64,000 bases of DNA, from assembly GCF_900119895.1 (NCBI RefSeq), contig NZ_FQLR01000003.1, forward strand, positions 1-64,000. The letters are read 5' to 3'. This DNA comes from Collinsella phocaeensis (GTDB lineage: Bacteria; Actinomycetota; Coriobacteriia; Coriobacteriales; Coriobacteriaceae). Each line of letters starts with the position of its first letter. Within the stretch, counting starts at the first letter, position 1. The position numbers and the translations under genes were made by a program. Positions 52,046-60,876 of the stretch are shown here, one piece after another. A model generated the notes under the pieces. It saw only the letters and a program-made list of their open reading frames with translations. It made no database searches and was not told the origin of the DNA.

Positions 52046-52223
52046 CGCGAATCGATGATACAGGCGCCCAATGGCTTGATGACAGGCCAAGTTGCCGGAA
52101 TACCCGGGCTGCCAGCAAATCATGATGTTCTGGCAAACCATCCACGCATCGCCCAGATGGAAGGTCCTCGGCCCCTTGCACATCATGATTTCCCGACACG
52201 CCTCGTCTTTCCGATTGAACAAG
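52046..52223. other. Segment enclosed by two inverted REP-like repeats
   Basis: This part holds a 26-bp near-palindrome (52110-52135, TGCCAG...ATCATGAT...CTGGCA) and a second ATCATGAT copy near 52186. Translations in all frames match nothing recognised. Confidence 0.4.
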
Positions 52224-52253
52224 AAGCGCCGCACGGCGATTCGTGCGGCGCTT
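52224..52253 (-). terminator. Terminator after aspS
   Basis: AAGCGCCGCACG and CGTGCGGCGCTT form a perfect 12-bp stem with a 6-nt loop, followed on the minus strand by CTTGTTC, about 75 bp past the aspS stop. Confidence 0.75.
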
Positions 52254-52278
52254 CGCATACAGACGTTAGTTACGCCTG

Positions 52279-52309
52279 CCTCAATTTAGTGCCTGTCCCT
52301 AAATTGAGG
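52279..52309. repeat. GGGACAGGCAC palindromic repeat, copy 7 (perfect, opposite orientation)
   Basis: CCTCAATTTA and TAAATTGAGG are perfect 10-bp arms around GTGCCTGTCCC, the reverse complement of the core in copy 6. It lies 20 bp from the aspS stop. Confidence 0.85.
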
Positions 52310-52329
52310 CGGAGTGCTTCGAGAAGCGG

Positions 52330-54102
52330 CTATTCCATGCGGAGGCCGACTTCCTTCAGCTGGCGCGCGGAGACGGCGCTCGGCGCGTCGGACATGAGGT
52401 CGGAACCGGAGCTGGTCTTGGGGAACGCCATGACTTCGCGGATGGAATCGGCGCCGGCCAGCAGCATGCAGACGCGGTCGAGGCCGAGCGCGAAGCCGCC
52501 CATGGGGGGCGCGCCGAACTCGAGGGCGTCCATCAGGAAGCCGAACTGCTCGCGCGCGCCCTCGATGGTGAAGCCGAGCATCTCGAGCATGGCGAGCTGC
52601 ATCTCGGAGTTATGGATGCGCATGCCGCCGCCGCCCGCCTCGTAACCGTCCATGACGAAGTCGTACGTGCAGGAACCCGCGGCCAGCGGATCGGCCTTGA
52701 TGGCCTCGAGGTCGTCGGTGCTGGGCAGGGTGAAGGGCTGGTGCTCGGCCTCGTAGGCGCCGCGCTCCTCGTCCCAGTGGAACAGCGGGAAGTTGACGAC
52801 CCACAGGAAGTCATGGCCCTCGCGGGGCAGCTCGAGCGCGTCGGCCATGTGGTTGCGCATGCCGCCGAGGATCTCGTCGGCGCCCTTGCGGTCGGCGACG
52901 GCGAACATCACGAGGTCGCCGGGCTGGGCATCCATCTCGGCGCGCAGCGCGGCCATCTCCTCGTCGGTGAAGAACTTGACGATGGGGCTGTTGACGGAGC
53001 CGTCCTCGCGGAAGGCGATCCAAGCGAGGCCCTTGGCGCCGAACTCGGCGGCCACGCCGGCGAGCTTGTCGATCTGCGCGCGCGGCCAGGCGCCGGCGCC
53101 GCGGGCGTTGATGGCCTTGACGTACTGGCCCTCGGTGGCGGCGGCGCTCGCGAACAGCTTGAACTTGGACTCGGTGAAGATACCGGTCACGTCGTGCAGC
53201 TCCATGCCGAAGCGCGTGTCCGGCTTGTCGGAACCGTAGGTGTCCATGGCGTCCCAGTAGTCGATGCGGCGCAGCGGGGTGGGCATGTCGACGCCCATCT
53301 TGGCGAAGGCATCGGAGAGCACGTCCTCGAGGGTGCTCATGACGTCATCCTGGTCGACGAAGCTCATCTCGATGTCGACCTGGGTGAACTCGGGCTGGCG
53401 GTCGGCGCGCAGGTCCTCGTCGCGGAAGCACTTGGCAACCTGGTAGTAGCGCTCGACGCCGCCCACCATGAGCAGCTGCTTCAAGAGCTGCGGGGACTGC
53501 GGCAGCGCGTAGAAGTGACCGGGCTGGATGCGGCTCGGCACCAGGAAGTCGCGCGCGCCCTCGGGCGTGGACTTGAAGAGCGCCGGCGTCTCGACCTCCA
53601 TGAACAGGCGGTCGTGCAGCGCCTGACGGATAGCGAAGGTGAAGTCGGAGCGCATCTGCAGGTTGGCCATCATCTTGGGACGGCGGATGTCGAGGTAGCG
53701 GTAGCGCAGGCGGATATCCTCGCCGGCCTCGATGTGGTCCTCGATCTGGAAGGGCGGGGTCTTGGAGGTGTTGAGCACCTCGATGTGGGAGACGAGCACC
53801 TCGATCTCACCGGTGGCGAGCTTGGCGTTGGACTGGCCCTCGGGGCGCTCGCGCACCACGCCGGTGACCTTGATGGGCCACTCGGAGCGGATGGTCTCGG
53901 CGGTGTGGAACGCGGTGCCGCCGGAGTGCTCGGGGTCAAAGGAGATCTGCGTCACGCCCTCGCGGTCGCGCAGGTCGACGAAGATCAGGCCGCCGTGGTC
54001 GCGGCGACGCCAGACCCAACCGGTGAGGGTCACCTCCTGGCCGATGTGCTCGAGGCGAAGCTCGTTGCACGTATGCGTGTGCATAGAGTGGAGTTGGGTC
54101 AT
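52330..54102 (-). CDS. aspS: Aspartyl-tRNA synthetase
   Basis: A 590-residue bacterial-type class II synthetase. The N-terminal OB domain (EVTLTGWVWRRRDHGGLIFVDLRDREGVTQI) is followed by motif 1, motif 2 (YYQVAKCFRDEDLRADRQPEFTQVDIEMSF), the bacterial GAD insertion and motif 3 (GGFALGLDRVCMLLAG). GGAGG and a 7-T spacer precede the ATG. Whether it discriminates against tRNA-Asn cannot be judged here. Confidence 0.97.
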   Translation of the reverse strand: MTQLHSMHTHTCNELRLEHIGQEVTLTGWVWRRRDHGGLIFVDLRDREGVTQISFDPEHSGGTAFHTAETIRSEWPIKVTGVVRERPEGQSNAKLATGEIEVLVSHIEVLNTSKTPPFQIEDHIEAGEDIRLRYRYLDIRRPKMMANLQMRSDFTFAIRQALHDRLFMEVETPALFKSTPEGARDFLVPSRIQPGHFYALPQSPQLLKQLLMVGGVERYYQVAKCFRDEDLRADRQPEFTQVDIEMSFVDQDDVMSTLEDVLSDAFAKMGVDMPTPLRRIDYWDAMDTYGSDKPDTRFGMELHDVTGIFTESKFKLFASAAATEGQYVKAINARGAGAWPRAQIDKLAGVAAEFGAKGLAWIAFREDGSVNSPIVKFFTDEEMAALRAEMDAQPGDLVMFAVADRKGADEILGGMRNHMADALELPREGHDFLWVVNFPLFHWDEERGAYEAEHQPFTLPSTDDLEAIKADPLAAGSCTYDFVMDGYEAGGGGMRIHNSEMQLAMLEMLGFTIEGAREQFGFLMDALEFGAPPMGGFALGLDRVCMLLAGADSIREVMAFPKTSSGSDLMSDAPSAVSARQLKEVGLRME

Positions 54103-54268
54103 AAAAAAACCTCCTCATCCGTGCCGCCCCGTGTCGGTCCGGGCGGCTTGTCGTACAGATGGCCCCGCCTGCGTAGACCGCGCAGCGGGGCTTCGCTCGC
54201 GCCCGACAGCGGCGCCGGACGGGCGGACGCGACAGCCGAACGTGCCGGCAGACGCGCGATAGCTCAAT

Positions 54269-54298
54269 AGAATAGCGGATGGCGGGCACGGGCGTGAA
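54269..54298 (-). promoter_or_regulatory. Candidate aspS promoter
   Basis: TTCACG (54293-54298), an 18-bp spacer and TATTCT (54269-54274) on the minus strand, giving a leader of about 160 nt. No T-box core was found in that leader. Confidence 0.5.
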
Positions 54299-54398
54299 GA
54301 GAAGAGCGGGTTGCGCACGCGCACGTAACAGGGCTGTGACATTCGAGCGGGAGCCGGAGACGTCATCCGCCCCATCGCCACGCAGGCGAGGGCGGCCG

Positions 54399-54428
54399 CC
54401 TCGATTTGGGTGCAGGCGCGTTTCGAGG
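54399..54428. repeat. Degenerate palindromic repeat near aspS
   Basis: CCTCGATTTGGGTGCAGGCGCGTTTCGAGG keeps the CCTCGA/TCGAGG ends and a remnant of the GGCAC core. Its arms match the degenerate copy at 34412. Confidence 0.45.
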
Positions 54429-54562
54429 CGGCGCACCCCGCTCGCCCGGGTTCGGCGCGGTCCGTTCGCGTGTAACGCCCGCGACCGGCCGACAGAGCAT
54501 CGGTCGCCTCGATTCATCGTCCATCCCTCATGTGAGCGCAACCGGGACGCAAAGCCCTCGCA

Positions 54563-54592
54563 CCTTGATTGAGGGACCGCCCAAAGTTGAGG
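54563..54592. repeat. Degenerate palindromic repeat near ppc
   Basis: CCTTGATT...AAGTTGAGG around AGGGACCGCCC is a decayed member of the repeat family. Between it and 54428 nothing else is recognised. Confidence 0.35.
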
Positions 54593-54608
54593 TAGGAAGC
54601 TGGGGTGA

Positions 54609-54648
54609 GAAAGAACGACCGCCGGTCGGGATTGCTCCCGGCCGGCGG
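54609..54648 (-). terminator. Terminator after ppc
   Basis: CCGCCGGCCGGG and CCCGACCGGCGG form a stem with one G-T/C-A-type mismatch and a 6-nt loop, followed by TCGTTCTTTCTC on the minus strand. Confidence 0.8.
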
Positions 54649-54674
54649 CTTCGGAACGGCTGGCGGCGCGCGAT

Positions 54675-57503
54675 TTACCCGGTGTTCTGAAGACCCGCGG
54701 AGACGCCGGTCACGGTCGCCAGGATCAGGCTCATGTACTCGGCCTTCGCCTCATCCGCAAGCTCCTCCTGGTTCATGCGCACCTCGCGCAGAGCGCGGAC
54801 CTGGGCCAAAGACAGCGCGTCGACGAACGGGTTGCGGACGCGCACGGCGCGGCCGAGAACGCGGCGGCGCTCGAGCGGCCACGCGCTGCCCGTGATGGCA
54901 AGGGTCCACTTGCGGGTGAGCTGCATCTCCTCGAAGACCTTGCGCGCGAGGTCGTCGCGGTCGCCGAGGGCCAGGTACATCTTGGCGATGCGCCCGTCGG
55001 TCTTGGCGATCGACATCTCGATGTTGTCGATGAACGTCGCGAACAGCGGCCACTCGCGGTAAGCGCTCTGCAGGAGCTCCAGGTCTCCAAGCCGCTCGCA
55101 CGCGGTGCCCAGGCCGTACCATGCGGCGAGGTTGATGCGCGCCTGGCTCCAGCTGAAGACCCATGGGATCGTGCGCAGGTCGTCCAGGGACTTGGCGCCC
55201 AGGCCACGCTTCGCCGGACGGCTTCCGATGGGCAGCAGGCCGACCTCGGTGAGCGGCGTCACCCACGAGAACCACGGCGTGAAGTCGTCGGTATTGAGCA
55301 GGTCGAGATAGCGCTCATGGCTGACGTCGTTGAGGGCGGAGGCCATCTCGGCGTAGCGGGCGGTAGCCTCGGTGTTGGCGCGCTCGACCGAAGGAGCGGA
55401 GTTGAGCAGGGTCGCCGCGGCGACGCTCTCCACATGGCGCTGCGCGAGCACCCGGTTGCCGTAGCGGGCGAAGATGACCTCGCCCTGCTCCGTGACCTTG
55501 AAGAAGCAGTTCACCGATCCGGCGGGCTGGGCGAGCACCGCACGGTTCGCCGGGCCGCCGCCGCGGCCGACGGCACCGCCGCGGCCGTGCATGAGCACGA
55601 GGTCGATATCGTTGCGCGCGGCCCACGCGGCGATGCGCTCCTGGGCGGCATGCAGCGCGAGCGTGGCGGTGGTGGGGCCGGCGTCCTTGGAGGAATCGGA
55701 ATAGCCGAGCATGACCTCCATGCGGCGCCCGGTCTGGGCGAGGCGCGCCTGCACGGCGGGGAGCTCGAGCATCTCGTCGAGCACGCCGACGCAGCCCTCC
55801 AGGTCCTCGAGCTGCTCGAACAGCGGGATCACATCGAGCGCCGGGACGTCCTCGGCATGGGCGAAGGCGAGGCGGGCGAGCTCGTACACGTCCGCCACGT
55901 GCTGAGCCGACTTCGTGAAGGAGATGATGTAGCGCCGCGCCATCTTCTGGCCGTAGCGCTTCTGGATCGAGCCGATGGCGCGGAAGGTGTCGAGCACCTC
56001 GCGCGTCATGGGAGCGAGCTGGCCGTTCTCGCCGTGCAGCCCATGCTCGCGGATGTCCGCGAGGGCGCGGGCGTGCACCACGGAGTGCTGACGGAACTCC
56101 ATCTCGACCATATGGAACCCGAAGGTCTCGGCCTGCCAGATGAGCGTCTGGACCGGGCCGTAGGCCGCGCGGACGGCCCCGCATGCGGCCAGCGAGCGCT
56201 GCACGACGCGCAGGTCGGCGAGGAAATCGTCGCAGGAGCGGTACATCGTGTCCACGTTGCGCGCGACCGTCGCGTCGAGACGCGCCGCCATCACGAGCAT
56301 CACGGCGCGATGCGGCTCGGAGGTCGAGATGAGCGCAGCGCGGTCGGTGAGCGTCTCGCTCATCTCGACCTGGTGGTTCCAGAGGTTGAGCAGCTCGTCG
56401 GACGGCTTGCTGTACTGCGCCTCGAGCGTGAGGTTGCGGCCGATGCGGCGGCACTTGTCGGCGAGCTTGGCGATGACGTGCGCGGAGAACTTCGCGGCGA
56501 CCTGGCGGCTCACCTTCGCGGTGACGTTGGGGTTGCCGTCGCGGTCCGACCCGATCCAGCTGCCGGGGTGGAAGAACGCCGGGCAGACCGGAGGCACCGT
56601 GCCGGCGGCCTCGCCCAGGACCCAGTCGTCGAAGCGGCGATAGATCACCGGGATGGTATCGAACAAGGTGTTGTCGAAGATGTCGATGATGGTGTCGGCT
56701 TCCTCGACGGGCGTGGGCTTCTTGAGCGCGATGGGGCTCGTGCGCACGAGCGCATCGATCTCCTGCAGCATGTGCCGCTCGTTCTCCACGAGGTCGGAGC
56801 CGCCCAGGCGGCCGCGCTCCTCGAGCAGGCGCGCGATGCGGCGAATCTTGCCCTCGACGGCGCGGCGGCGCGCCTCGGTGGGATGCGCGGTGAAGACGGG
56901 ATGGAACTCCAAGCGCTCGAGCAGCTCGCGCGCACGGTCCTCCCCCACCTCATCGATAAGGCGACGGTAGGCGACGGTGAGCTCGTTGGCGGGGTCGACG
57001 GGCGAATCCACCGCGACATGGCTCTCGCGCCGGCGCAGCGTCGCGACGCGGTAGCTTTCCTCGGAGAGGTTCGCGAGATGGAAGAACGTGGTGAAGGCGC
57101 GGACGACGACCTGCGCGCGATCGAGCGAAAGCGAGTCGATCAGCCCGATTGCCTCACGGAAGGCGTCGGCCGTCGCGCTGCGCGTGGTGGGGATGCCCTG
57201 GGCATCGGCCTGCTCGTCGGCAGCCTCGGCGCCCGGGTCGCCCTCGTTGGCGCGGATCGCGGCGCTCACGAGCTTATCGAAGATGTCGCAGATATCTGCA
57301 TCGTATTCGCGCAGGACGCGGCGCTCGAGGCGCAGGAACAGCGCAAGGTGGTCGCGCAGCTGCCCCGGGATGTTGATATCTCCGAGCGTCTCCATGGCGG
57401 CGCGCGCCTCGTCGGTATCGATACGGCGGACGCGCTCCGGCTCCGACGGGCCGGCCGCCGCGGCCTGCTCCGTCGCGGACTGCGGCTTGCTCAGATCTGT
57501 CAC
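54675..57503 (-). CDS. ppc: Phosphoenolpyruvate carboxylase
   Basis: A 942-residue enzyme carboxylating PEP to oxaloacetate, an anaplerotic step. Catalytic motifs are FHPVFTAHPTEARRR, GSWIGSDRDGNPNVT and MLGYSDSSKDAG with the glycine-rich MHGRGGAVGRGGGP loop. The C-terminus ends in the family's conserved NTG (GVSAGLQNTG), so it is full length. TATAAT at 57553-57558 is a good -10 about 50 bp upstream of the ATG. Confidence 0.98.
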   Translation of the reverse strand: MTDLSKPQSATEQAAAAGPSEPERVRRIDTDEARAAMETLGDINIPGQLRDHLALFLRLERRVLREYDADICDIFDKLVSAAIRANEGDPGAEAADEQADAQGIPTTRSATADAFREAIGLIDSLSLDRAQVVVRAFTTFFHLANLSEESYRVATLRRRESHVAVDSPVDPANELTVAYRRLIDEVGEDRARELLERLEFHPVFTAHPTEARRRAVEGKIRRIARLLEERGRLGGSDLVENERHMLQEIDALVRTSPIALKKPTPVEEADTIIDIFDNTLFDTIPVIYRRFDDWVLGEAAGTVPPVCPAFFHPGSWIGSDRDGNPNVTAKVSRQVAAKFSAHVIAKLADKCRRIGRNLTLEAQYSKPSDELLNLWNHQVEMSETLTDRAALISTSEPHRAVMLVMAARLDATVARNVDTMYRSCDDFLADLRVVQRSLAACGAVRAAYGPVQTLIWQAETFGFHMVEMEFRQHSVVHARALADIREHGLHGENGQLAPMTREVLDTFRAIGSIQKRYGQKMARRYIISFTKSAQHVADVYELARLAFAHAEDVPALDVIPLFEQLEDLEGCVGVLDEMLELPAVQARLAQTGRRMEVMLGYSDSSKDAGPTTATLALHAAQERIAAWAARNDIDLVLMHGRGGAVGRGGGPANRAVLAQPAGSVNCFFKVTEQGEVIFARYGNRVLAQRHVESVAAATLLNSAPSVERANTEATARYAEMASALNDVSHERYLDLLNTDDFTPWFSWVTPLTEVGLLPIGSRPAKRGLGAKSLDDLRTIPWVFSWSQARINLAAWYGLGTACERLGDLELLQSAYREWPLFATFIDNIEMSIAKTDGRIAKMYLALGDRDDLARKVFEEMQLTRKWTLAITGSAWPLERRRVLGRAVRVRNPFVDALSLAQVRALREVRMNQEELADEAKAEYMSLILATVTGVSAGLQNTG

Positions 57504-57552
57504 GGCGTTCCCCCTTCATCGGCTGCCGCCGATCGGTCGATGGTTCGCCGTC

Positions 57553-57558
57553 ATTATA
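57553..57558 (-). promoter_or_regulatory. -10 element of ppc
   Basis: A perfect TATAAT on the minus strand, 49 bp upstream of the ppc start. A convincing -35 is not visible. Confidence 0.45.
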
Positions 57559-57695
57559 CGCCGCCTGAAAGACCGCAGCCGTACTCTGTAACGAGCCGAT
57601 AATCTCCAAGGTTTCGCTAAATCGACAGCACCTGTCGGCCAACGGCGACGGCGCGGCAGAGGCGCGGCATGGCAGGCGTCGGCGCGCAAAGGGCG

Positions 57696-57732
57696 CCGAC
57701 GTGCCAAAAGGGACGCATCCTCTTGGCACGTC
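57696..57732. repeat. TGCCAAAAGGGACG hairpin repeat (short relative of 36070-36140)
   Basis: CGACGTGCCAA and TTGGCACGTCG are perfect 11-bp arms around AAGGGACGCATCCTC. It shares TGCCAAAAGGGACG and CTCTTGGCA with the giant hairpin upstream of the M32 gene. The rest of the 361-bp hisS-ppc gap holds only the ppc -10 and a GCGGCG/CGCCGC hairpin near 57845. Confidence 0.75.
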
Positions 57733-57864
57733 GGTATACAGCGCGCCGCAGGCGACGCTGCCTCTAGACAAAGAGGGCCGCCTCGCCAAGGAGACGAGCC
57801 CCCTGGCACGGCGGCGAAAGGCGCCCCATAAGGAGCGCGTCCGCGGCGGGACCGCCGCAACCCC

Positions 57865-59181
57865 TTACGCCAGCTGCGAGCGGACCGCCCCGACGACGGC
57901 GTCGCGGTCGACAAGCGCCTCCTCGTGCGTAACCATGTTGCGGAGCTTGACCTTGCCCGCGGCGAGCTCGTCCCCGCCGATCACGAGAATGAGCGCGGCG
58001 CCCAGCTTGTCCGCCTGCTTGAACTGGCCCTTGAGCGAGCGGCCCTGGTAGTCGGCCTCGGTTCGCACGCCCGCGGCGCGCAGCTCGTGCGCGAGCGAAA
58101 ACACCTCGCCGCGCAACTCCGCGCCGGCGTTGGCGACGTAGACGCACGCGGGCTCCGCATCGGCCATCTCGCCGCCGAACGCCTCGAGCGCAAGCATCGC
58201 GCGCTCGAAGCCCACCGCGAAGCCGACGCCCGGCGTGGGCTTGCCGCCCTCGAGCTCGACGAGGCCATCGTAGCGGCCGCCGCCGCCGATGGAGCCGACG
58301 CCCGCGCCGGGGGCTTCGACCTCGAAGACGGTGCGCGTGTAGTAGTCGAGGCCGCGCACCAGCGTGGGATCCTCGATGTAGGCGATGCCGGCGGCGTCGA
58401 GGTAGCGCTTGACCTGGGCGTAGTGCTCGCCGCACTCATCGCACAGGCAGTCGCGCATGAGCGGGGCGCCCTGCATGACCTCGTGGCAGTGCTCGTTCTT
58501 GCAGTCGAAGGCGCGCAGCGGGTTGAGCTCGGCGCGCTCGAGGCACTCCGGGCACATCTCGTCGGCGTGGTCGAGGATGAAGGTGCGCACCGAGTCGCGG
58601 TACGCGGGGCGGCATGCGGGGTCGCCCATCGAGTTGATGAGCAGGCGCAGCTGGGACAGGTCGAAGCCCAGGCGTTTGTAGAACTCCATGAGCATGATGA
58701 TGCACTCGGCGTCCGCCGCGGGGTCGGGCGCGCCCAGCCACTCGATGCCCACCTGGTGGAACTGGCGCAGGCGGCCCTTCTGGGGACGCTCGCCGCGGAA
58801 CATGGCCTCGGCGTACCAACCCTTGAACGGGGCGGCGCCCTGCGGCACGAGGTTGTTCTCCACCACGGCGCGCACCACGCCCGCCGTGCCCTCGGGGCGA
58901 AGCGCCAGGCGCTGCTTTGCCTTGAGCTTGGAGTCGGTGCCCTCCTCCAGCACGCGCGCGAAGTTCGCGCCCGAGAAGACGCGGAACATCTCCTTGCGCA
59001 CGACGTCGGTCGACTGGCCGATGCCGTGGACGAACACGTCGAGCTGCTCGATCGCCGGGGTCTCGACGGCGTCGAACCCGTACGGGCCGAACACGTCCGC
59101 CGCGACGGCCTGCATGCGCTGCCATGCGCGCATGTCGCGGCCGATCAGGTCCTTGGTGCCCTCTGCTCGCTGTGCCTGCAT
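57865..59181 (-). CDS. hisS: Histidyl-tRNA synthetase
   Basis: A 438-residue class II synthetase. It begins AEGTKDLIGRDMRAWQRMQ; motif 2 is in AMFRGERPQKGRLRQFHQVGIEWLG, and the histidine motifs are VRGLDYYTRTVFE and GSIGGGGRYDGLV. The anticodon-binding domain is C-terminal. AGGAGG lies 6 nt before the ATG at 59181; the frame stays open far upstream without a start signal. A TATAAT box at 59221-59226 is the probable -10. Confidence 0.97.
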   Translation of the reverse strand: MQAQRAEGTKDLIGRDMRAWQRMQAVAADVFGPYGFDAVETPAIEQLDVFVHGIGQSTDVVRKEMFRVFSGANFARVLEEGTDSKLKAKQRLALRPEGTAGVVRAVVENNLVPQGAAPFKGWYAEAMFRGERPQKGRLRQFHQVGIEWLGAPDPAADAECIIMLMEFYKRLGFDLSQLRLLINSMGDPACRPAYRDSVRTFILDHADEMCPECLERAELNPLRAFDCKNEHCHEVMQGAPLMRDCLCDECGEHYAQVKRYLDAAGIAYIEDPTLVRGLDYYTRTVFEVEAPGAGVGSIGGGGRYDGLVELEGGKPTPGVGFAVGFERAMLALEAFGGEMADAEPACVYVANAGAELRGEVFSLAHELRAAGVRTEADYQGRSLKGQFKQADKLGAALILVIGGDELAAGKVKLRNMVTHEEALVDRDAVVGAVRSQLA

Positions 59182-59220
59182 CGATTTCCTCCTCTGGACA
59201 CGTTTTCGAATCGACGTCCC

Positions 59221-59226
59221 ATTATA
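59221..59226 (-). promoter_or_regulatory. -10 element of hisS in the hisS/aldolase divergent region
   Basis: TATAAT on the minus strand is 40 bp upstream of the hisS ATG. The 102-bp divergent region must also carry the aldolase promoter, which I cannot place with confidence. Confidence 0.45.
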
Positions 59227-59283
59227 TGTGACAATGATTGCTGTTTGACGAACCCGTTGCACAAGAAAGGCGGCGCAGGCACG

Positions 59284-60345
59284 ATGAGCACCATCCATCA
59301 GTTCCGCAACGATTATTCCGAGGGCGCGGCGCCCGAGATGCTCGAGGCGCTCGTGCGCACGAACGGCGAGCAGACCCCCGGCTACGGCACGGACGCCCGC
59401 TGCGAGAGGGCGGCCGGGCTCATCCGCGGGGCGATTCAGCAGCCGGACGCCTTCGTGCAGTTCATCCCCGGCGGCACGGCGGCGAACATCGTGGCGATCA
59501 GCGCCCTGACCGATGAGTTCGAGGGCCCCATCCTCGCCGCCGACGCGCACCCAACCGCGCACGAGACCGGCGCGATCGAGGGCTGCGGGCGGCGCATCTT
59601 GGCGACCGCCGACCCCTTCGGCATCCTCACGCCCGAAGAGTGCGAGCGCATCTACACCGCGTCGGTCGCCGGCGGATGCCACACCACGCGGCCGGGCATG
59701 ATCTACTTCTCCAACACGAGCGAGTTCGGCCACGTGTACGCGCGCGCCGAGTTCGACGCCCTGTGCGACTGGGCGGAAGGCCACGAGCTCGCCGTGTACG
59801 TCGACGGCGCCCGGATGGCCAGCGCCCTGGCATCCGAGGGCTGCGACCTCACGATGGACCATATCGCCGCGCGCGCCGACGCGTTCACGCTCGGCGGCAC
59901 GAAGGCGGGGATGCTCTTCGGCGAGGCCCTTGTGGTGAGCCCCCGGACCGCGCGCGGGCGGCGCGCCATCGAGCGCATCCCCTACCTCACCAAGCGCGCG
60001 GGCCACATGACCGCCAAGGGCCGCCTCATGGGCGTGCAGTACGAGGCGGCCTTCACGCCAGACGAAGACGGCACCCTTCCCTACCTGCGCCATGCGGCAA
60101 ACGCGAACGCCTGCGCCGTGAAGCTCGCGGAGGGGCTCGTCGAGGCCGGACTTGAACCCTATGCCGTCACCCCGGGCAACCAGCAGTTCTTCTGGGCGAC
60201 CCGCCCTGTTGCCAGCGCGATCTCCGACGCCTGCGGAGCGGAGATCTCCTATGTCCAGGGACGTCCCGTCCTGCGCTTCGTGACCAGCTGGGCGACGACG
60301 GCGGCGGACGTCGACGAGCTCATCGCCTTCGTGCGCGCCCTCTAG
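59284..60345 (+). CDS. ltaE: Threonine aldolase family PLP enzyme
   Basis: A 353-residue fold-type I aldolase that splits threonine or related beta-hydroxy amino acids into glycine and an aldehyde. FRNDYSEGAAPEMLEAL and GYGTDARCERAAGLI are typical of the N-terminus; the PLP-binding lysine is in DAFTLGGTKAGMLFGEA, and VYVDGARMASAL supplies the cofactor-binding Asp. It resembles the low-specificity L-threonine aldolases; stereospecificity cannot be assigned. The ribosome site is weak (AGG 4 nt upstream). A single-gene unit with a strong terminator. Confidence 0.9.
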   Translation: MSTIHQFRNDYSEGAAPEMLEALVRTNGEQTPGYGTDARCERAAGLIRGAIQQPDAFVQFIPGGTAANIVAISALTDEFEGPILAADAHPTAHETGAIEGCGRRILATADPFGILTPEECERIYTASVAGGCHTTRPGMIYFSNTSEFGHVYARAEFDALCDWAEGHELAVYVDGARMASALASEGCDLTMDHIAARADAFTLGGTKAGMLFGEALVVSPRTARGRRAIERIPYLTKRAGHMTAKGRLMGVQYEAAFTPDEDGTLPYLRHAANANACAVKLAEGLVEAGLEPYAVTPGNQQFFWATRPVASAISDACGAEISYVQGRPVLRFVTSWATTAADVDELIAFVRAL

Positions 60346-60389
60346 CCGGTCCTCTCGCCAGACACCGACGCATCGCGCGCGCTCTCAGC

Positions 60390-60426
60390 AAGGGAGCCGC
60401 CCTCACGGGCGGCTCCCTTCTCGTTT
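60390..60426 (+). terminator. Terminator after the threonine aldolase gene
   Basis: GGGAGCCGCC and GGCGGCTCCC form a 10-bp stem with a 5-nt loop, followed by TTCTCGTTT, 45 bp beyond the stop. Confidence 0.88.
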
Positions 60427-60501
60427 AGCGAACGGGCAGGCATCCTGAACGCCCGAAACGGGGGTCTCGGGTCGCTTGGAGTGCGCTTCGTGACGCATCG
60501 C

Positions 60502-60633
60502 TAACGTTTTTCGTATTCATAAACGATTGTGCTTAGTACACAAGACAAGTGGCAATTCTTATCCTGCGGTTATTCTGAACCGCCCCGCCTCGCTACTCGC
60601 CTCATACGCCAATCCGTACGAAAAACGCTATAG
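60502..60633. repeat. 131-bp element with terminal inverted repeats, copy B
   Basis: Left end TAACGTTTTTCGTAT, right end TACGAAAAACGCTATAG. It shares ends, length and orientation with copy A (51642-51772), plus an internal GTGGCAATTCTTATCCTGCG block. The flanks differ from copy A, which favours insertion of a discrete element. The rest of the gap up to the EamA terminator (60634-60831) holds nothing recognisable. Confidence 0.7.
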
Positions 60634-60831
60634 ATCGCAATGCGACGACGCCGCCGAAGGTCTTATACCGTATTCCATGCGCCATGGCAGGCGCCAAACC
60701 GCTCCGATGCGGAACAAAATGACGTGGAAGCACGCCAAAGCCCTCCAAAAAGCATGTCGATGCCGTCGCCGCGCCCCGACCCGTGCCCAGGGTTCAGTCA
60801 AACGGGGCGAGAAACTTGCGAGAGCCTCAAA

Positions 60832-60868
60832 GAGGCCGGCCGCCTCCAAAAGGGAGAGCGGCCGGCCT
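60832..60868 (-). terminator. Terminator after the EamA transporter gene
   Basis: AGGCCGGCCGC and GCGGCCGGCCT form an 11-bp stem with a 14-nt loop, followed by CTTTGAG on the minus strand, immediately after the stop codon. Confidence 0.8.
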
Positions 60869-60876
60869 GCATACCG

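Noticed and set aside
52017-52258. Short minus-strand frames between the repeats near aspS
   Set aside because: Two overlapping frames are open but both run through the aspS terminator or a repeat and show no known motif.
54103-54268. A T-box or other riboswitch upstream of aspS
   Set aside because: No GGTACCGCG-type core and no terminator/antiterminator pair were found in the leader.
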